From Medicago truncatula (taxonomy: Eukaryota > Streptophyta > Magnoliopsida > Fabales > Fabaceae): 64,000 nt of DNA. Positions 59,031 to 64,000 of the stretch are shown here, piece after piece; position 1 is the first letter of the stretch, and the number at the start of each line of letters is the position of its first letter. The notes beneath the pieces are model-generated. The model was not told the DNA's origin, searched no databases, and was given only the letters and a program-made list of their open reading frames with translations. A program made the position numbers and the translations under genes. The stretch is taken from the NCBI RefSeq assembly GCF_003473485.1, contig NC_053045.1:46294494-46358493 (forward strand), read 5' to 3'.

Positions 59031-62000
59031 CTGACTTTTTTGAAAATGAAATGTGCATAAATATGCACGCTGACAGTTAGGTTTGGTTTTCTGAGTTGTC
59101 AAGAAAACAAACATTGTTTTGTTTTGGCGTTTTGAGACTTTGAGGTAGTATTGTGATTTAATTCAATTCGCAGGCATTTCTTGTTTTAAACCATTTCTAT
59201 TGTGTTGACTATTTTTGTTAAATGGTCGAACTGGACTCTTGAATCAGGTCTTTAAATATAAACTTGATTTAACTAGTATAAGATGACATGTATATCCTCC
59301 AAAGTAGAAATTGTATGTTAGACTCCCAGAAAATAAATATCGTGGAAGAATTTTTTTTTATTTACGTATTACATTGATTGGTATTGCAAAATAAAACACC
59401 AATATTAAATTTTCAATTTTTATTATTTCCCTTTCTCTTTTTTACAAAGTCATGTTAGGATAATGATCTTTAGCTACAGAATGAATCACAACCAGAGAAT
59501 GACCGAATGACATTAATGATGCTAAAACTTTATTATATATTTTGGTGGGTGCATAGGTGTGGTCTTGATATTGATTTTTTAAAACGAAAATGAAAAGTAT
59601 TGGTGATGAAAACAAATTTAGGATTTTGTAGCAATGATTGAAACATTAGAGGAGAGCAAACTTTTATGCAAAAGTTAAAAATTGTGAAAATTCAAGGCGG
59701 TCAAGGAGGTGTGTTTTGGTGATGGGGGTATGTCTGTTGGAAGCTTGGTCCCCATTTCACCCCACTGTTGCATGTATACTTGACCATCTAACTCTACAGG
59801 TCATCCACTCGCATTAACATGATAATGGAGTGCTTTATTGAATGAGAATTGAGCAGCACCTATAATGATGTATATCTAATATAATTTTAGGCTATTGTAT
59901 TGCTAAATACTAACTACTTTCTATGTTGCACTTGGGTCCCTTTTCCAGGGTTGACCTATGCCATCAGCCAGACGATGACGATGACTATGAAGGAAGTTTC
60001 TCTGAGGAACCTTTGCTGGGAAAGACTTCAAATGAATTGATTTTAACGAACAGGGATAGACATAGAAAGTGTTTTCCTATTCGCTTTTCTCGTCTTGGAT
60101 ATCGTCAAAAGATTGTGACTTTGGTATGAGAAACAAAAAGTGCTTATTCTCATGTAGCTCTTATTTTTGTCTTATCACTCTATCCTTAATTTTGACGGTC
60201 ATATATAAATTTCACAAGTATTTCCTTCAAATATAATGACTTGGATATGATTCACCAGGTTATGTTGCTACTTTTCATCACCATTGTGGCATTTGCTGTA
60301 ATAATCTGGATTGGGCTTGGAAAGAATCCCATTGACTCTGAAGTGGCAGCTCGGGTATGGTAACTGTAACTTGACTTTGTTTTGTGTAATACATAATGCA
60401 TTAAAAAAAAGACTTAGATCTAAATGACTTGCTGGGATTTTAGTTTATGATGGAATGCAATGGCATTGATTGACTCATGTAGTCATACTCATCTAATGGA
60501 AAAAGTTCTGGTAGTGGTTGTTATTTTTGTGATCTATGATGCCATACACCACTATGACTTTCTTGGTAGTGGTTGTTAATTCTCCTTATTCTATATCCTT
60601 AACGGGGCCTAATGCAATTCATCAAAACCAGCTTGTAAGGTGACAGAGAACTTAGTCTAATAACAGAAATAGGATAGTCTCTAATACCATCTTAGAATTT
60701 GGCTTAGGGTCTAACTCAATCCCACAAAACCAACTTGTAAGGTGAAGACTGTCCAAGCCTTATAAGCATTGCTTAGGCAAATATCTCTAGTCGATGGGGG
60801 ACTTCAACATGTTTGTATTTGATTGGGCCAAAATATTTTTGTGAATATTTTCTAGAAGGAAAAAATTCAACACAACAAAACAATCAGAGATGATTAAAAA
60901 GTGTTTTGAGGAAAGAAGATTCTCCTTAAAATGTAATAAGAAAAATAGAAAATAAACAGGAGATATCAAAGGATCAATGAGACATAGTTACCTAATCTCC
61001 TAAATATCTGCCAGAGAAACCTTTGTAAAATGGTTATCTACCCTGTGTAACTGACACTTGTTTCTTTCGGAAGTCTAGCTGGCTTTGAATAGAAATGTTG
61101 GGGGGAACTTCTAACTTTCTTATCGAAAAAGAGTCGGAAGAACTATGGTATATGTTGTTTGGATGAGGATGGATTCATATGATAAGCTTAGATGCCATAG
61201 TTCTAATGAACCGTGGATGTTTTCTCAGTCTTTGAACAATCCTTTCAATCATGTTTTGGTGACGAAAGATCTCATGCAGGTGTACTTGGATATTTCTGCT
61301 ATTGGAATGCTTCTCTTAGGCGGCGCACTGGCATGTTATGGTAAGCAACTATTATTCTAGTTGTTTTCCATTTTAAGTTAAGTAGGTTTGAAGTTGATTA
61401 TCTTCTCTTGCTTGAAGGGATGTACTAATTTGTATATCTGTGTCCTCGTGAGCTTAGCTCAGTTGGCATGGACAATGCATAATATATGCAAGGTCCAGGG
61501 TTCGAACCCCAGCCACCACCAAAAAAATAATTTGTATATCTGTGTAAAATGCATCAGCATCAATCAATTTATGAACCTGCATTTATTTGGCTGGTTATCT
61601 TGATGGAACGGTTATGTTGTTAAATCAGATTTTTTTTTTTTTTTTTATATTCTACATGACACATGTACTTCATGTCTTTTACCATTTGTGTGATAAGAGA
61701 ACTCAAACTCTGCTGTTATAATTTGATTAACTTGCTGCTTATCAAAACAAAAATATGAGACAAAGTTGTAGTGATAAAAAAAAATAAAAAAAACCTTACT
61801 TATGGTAGGGTACACTGAGCCGGTACTCTGTTCTTAACAAAAGAAATGTTTATTCTCTATAATAATAACAATAATTTTAGGGTAATGTTGGGTGAGCAAC
61901 GTGATACCGAATTCAAACATAATATAGGCCCTATTTTTCTGGAAAGTCAATCATAAATAAAATCGTAGAATACCAACATTACCTTGGTCCGAGTGGAACT

Positions 62001-63538
62001 GGGTTCTGATCCTTAAACAAGTTCTCAGGTTTGAGCCATAGTGATGGAAAAGAACGTGGTTGGGAAGGAAGACTCTCCTAAAGGTGGTCCAGCCATGTTC
62101 CCCGAGGGAGATTGGTTATTGGCAAAGTTTGTTGATACTTCACACCAATAACATAATTAGCAAAAAGAAGTCAATAATTTGTATTGTTGAAATGTTAATG
62201 ACTATTGAGTACTGAGTCGTGAGATGCCTGTTTTTGTAGACATAGTTTCTCATAGTAATTTTTGTGTATGTTCCTTTGTAGGAATCCTATTATGCTTGAA
62301 GATGAGCAAAGTGAGAGCTGAGAAACCTTCGTCTGAAATGGGAAAGGTACGAAATTTCTGTTTCCTCTGGTGTGCATAATATTTTTATAGATTATTGAAA
62401 GCATTCCATTTTATCAGGTTGCAGGTTTAACAATAGTCTCTGTACTATGCTTCACGTCAAGTTCCTGCATAGAACTTTTTACGGACATTCCTGTATGTAT
62501 AAGTTAAATGTTTGCAAGAGTTTTTTATCCTTGATAAAAGTGCTAAAATTTCCTCAACTAGCCTTCACGCTATTATTTTATTATTGCAGATGATGTTTCA
62601 CTGGCATCAGCAGCGTATGAATGATGTATATGCCTCTCTTCTGCTGATTTTGTATTTTTTTGTGGGTATGTGCTGTTATAAGATAGTTATCGCCTCATAC
62701 TTGTTGATGGAATCTTTTATTCTTTCCTTTTACGAAAGTAATGACAGTCTTTGAAAACATTGTACCTGGCCTGCTGCCTATAATACTTTGTTTATGTTTT
62801 CCATTCAATTATAGATTGATTGCTTTTTGAAATGGTTTCTTCTCCTTTAATTCTGAACCTGACGCTGTTTCCAGGTTCATCAATACCTTCAGCAGTAGTG
62901 CTGTGGGTAATGAGAGAATTACCGCCAGCAGAAGCTGCTGATGTAGTAGAGGAATCAAGTACAATCGCTTTTGTTGCTAATAGTTCAGTTGCTGCTCATC
63001 ATCCTCGGAGCTGGACTACAGCTACAAGCATGCAAAATCAGGTCCCTATAGTACACATCTTGTCTTTGGTTAAATTATCTTTGCAGTATTCAGTTGATTC
63101 TGAAATATTTTTCCTTATCTTGTCCTTCATCAGTAGAAAAATAATTTTTTACATGGATTGCTCTTGACGGTTGAGGCTTTAAGATTCAAATTCATATTGT
63201 TTCTGACGAGTGTCATCACACAAGTCACAAGGTGAAGTTGAATGTCGATCGAGCATATACAGAAATAGTACATATATGCAGAATATTATGTTGTCAATAA
63301 TTTTCTTAAAATAACTTTGTTTAGTGAACTGGCTAGCACGGTACATTTTTTATTGTGTATTAGTTTCCTTCATCTTACAATAGTTATGCTTTTGTCCTGC
63401 CTCAATAGTTTTTAATCATGGATTTATTTTCTTTTGTATTTTGTTGTCATGTTTTGTGGTTTTGTTGCACATTAACCTAATTGTATAGTGACATAACTGC
63501 TGTCATTTTTGCAGACGTCAAGAGCTAGTCCTATATAA
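55379..63538 (+). CDS. TOM1/TOM3-like (DUF1084) multi-pass membrane protein (355 aa, 13 exons)
   Basis: Exons: 55379-55483, 56074-56124, 56880-56913, 58390-58476, 58564-58615, 59949-60123, 60259-60354, 61280-61340, 62282-62346, 62418-62492, 62590-62665, 62875-63041, 63515-63538. All introns are GT-AG and the frame stays open. Hydrophobic segments: residues 12-34, the SNWGYSIYLALILLAACKGW region, LPKVLFFAAFLLLLSFW, VMLLLFITIVAFAVIIWIGL, a Gly-rich one near 210, VAGLTIVSVLCFTSSS, and VYASLLLILYFFVGSSIPSA, about seven in total. Between TM3 and TM4 is an acidic loop with five Asp (about 118-122). The motifs GWTRQKVFHLL, FFAAFLLLLSFWVDLCHQ and PSAVVLWVMRELPP match the TOM1/TOM3/THH1 family as I remember it. 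Those are tonoplast-type proteins that in Arabidopsis act as host factors for tobamovirus RNA replication; the native role is unclear. Introns contain a SINE and dispersed repeats. The ORFs at 55126 and 61145 are shadows. Confidence 0.82.
57735..57965. repeat. Dispersed repeat in intron 3 of the TOM1-like gene
   Basis: Carries 'cttacgaaaccggcctgtaa' followed by GGTGATTATG, the same core as at 13681 and 60598. Confidence 0.6.
58874..59005 (+). mobile_element. tRNA-derived SINE (third family) in intron 5
   Basis: 'ggttgggtagctcaactggt' (A box) and CTGGGTTCAAATCCGG (B box) are well kept. The body continues 'atctaacaattaattactaa'. A TA/TG microsatellite follows at once. Boundaries are approximate. 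Confidence 0.6.
59006..59030. repeat. (GT)n microsatellite
   Basis: TA then GT dinucleotides at the right edge of the intron-5 SINE. Confidence 0.95.
60598..60790. repeat. Dispersed repeat, two units, in intron 7
   Basis: 'aaaaccagcttgtaaggtga' at about 60624 and 'aaaaccaacttgtaaggtga' at about 60726. Each unit starts with a 'gg-ctaa(t/c)(g/t)caa' lead. Confidence 0.65.
61444..61527 (+). mobile_element. SINE in intron 8 with perfect 18-bp target duplication
   Basis: GTGAGCTTAGCTCAGTTGGC (A box) and CAGGGTTCGAACCCCAG (B box), ending in a 7-A tail. TAATTTGTATATCTGTGT is repeated exactly at 61426-61443 and 61528-61545. At 84 bases it is little more than the tRNA-like head. Confidence 0.93.
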
Positions 63539-64000
63539 TCTTTCCATGTAAATCTTCTTGTTCCGCTGGAATTTGGGCACAGCATATTGGAGTTTCTTCG
63601 GAACATGTTGAACCTTAGAGCAAAGATGAGAGAAAATGATGATGGTGGATGCAAGTACTAAAAGGCCTTGTGATTTCCAATCCTAATGTACTTGCTTTTT
63701 AAATCTAACTAACTGTATATAGCAGCGATTTGATATATGAAATTTCTTTTCGTGCTATACAAGTTTTGGGATGCAATGTTGGTTTGGAATCTCTCGGTTC
63801 AAATAACACTTGCCTGATGTGAATATAAATGTTGCCAAGCGAGCATGTTATTCCAACCTGCTTGTAAACTGAATCAATATCACAGTTTTGACAAGGATCT
63901 TTTTACTAGCTTCTACCCTTATGGTAATGGTATGACTTGCTTTATATTTAAAAAATAAATAAAAATCAAATCGAAAACATCTCAAACCAAGGGTCTTTTT
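63539..64000. other. 3' UTR and downstream of the TOM1-like gene
   Basis: GC slightly higher than intergenic DNA up to about 63680, consistent with a 3' UTR. AATAAA-like sequence is at 63953-63958. No further gene begins before the edge. Confidence 0.45.

Noticed and set aside
61448..61515. Apparent tRNA gene
   Set aside because: A and B boxes are present but the acceptor and anticodon stems do not fold; exact target duplications and an A-tail show a SINE.

Overview
The window is AT-rich nuclear DNA of a flowering plant. Split genes with GT-AG introns, a nuclear gene for a plastid-type protein, a eukaryotic tRNA-Pro and dense plant transposon debris (Mutator-like elements, Stowaway MITEs, tRNA-derived SINEs, LTR and LINE remnants) show this. 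The repeat types and gene set resemble a legume such as Medicago; that assignment is from memory of these families and was not searched.

Left part (1-13 kb): a Mutator-like MITE, tRNA-Pro(AGG), a hAT-like MITE, a small two-repeat protein of unknown function (4500-4748), a six-exon HMG-box gene of the HMGB14 type (5826-8702, +) and a nine-exon Ycf23/DUF561 gene (9832-12874, -). All exons of both split genes could be placed with intact frames and GT-AG borders.

Middle part (13-47 kb): a mosaic of duplicated and transposon-filled DNA. It holds a three-exon plant-specific gene (16421-19086, possible extra first exon at 15254) with a 704-bp solo LTR in its last intron. Two near-identical small membrane-protein genes (21300-21524 and 31185-31406, both -) lie in a ~1 kb block duplicated about 9.9 kb apart. 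Two single-exon type I (M-alpha) MADS-box genes (27596-28072 and 43947-44483, both +) flank two broken small genes that share a C-terminal coiled-coil-like domain (36276-36473, 38991-39318). Several transposons have readable target-site duplications: two MULEs only 63 bp apart just upstream of the first MADS gene, one holding a nested Stowaway, and a Stowaway whose empty site survives in a paralogous copy nearby.

Right part (47-64 kb): a 3.8-kb Ty3/gypsy-type solo LTR (47279-51103) full of internal tandem arrays, a decayed LINE with a 31-C homopolymer, and a 13-exon gene for a multi-pass membrane protein of the TOM1/TOM3 (DUF1084) family (55379-63538, +) with a SINE in intron 8.

No gene cluster or defence-type system was found. 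The genes look functionally unrelated housekeeping and regulatory genes. What stands out is the transposition history, the MADS duplicate that differs by a stop codon, GC-rich palindrome clusters inside two unrelated solo LTRs, and a foldback element seated in a TA microsatellite.
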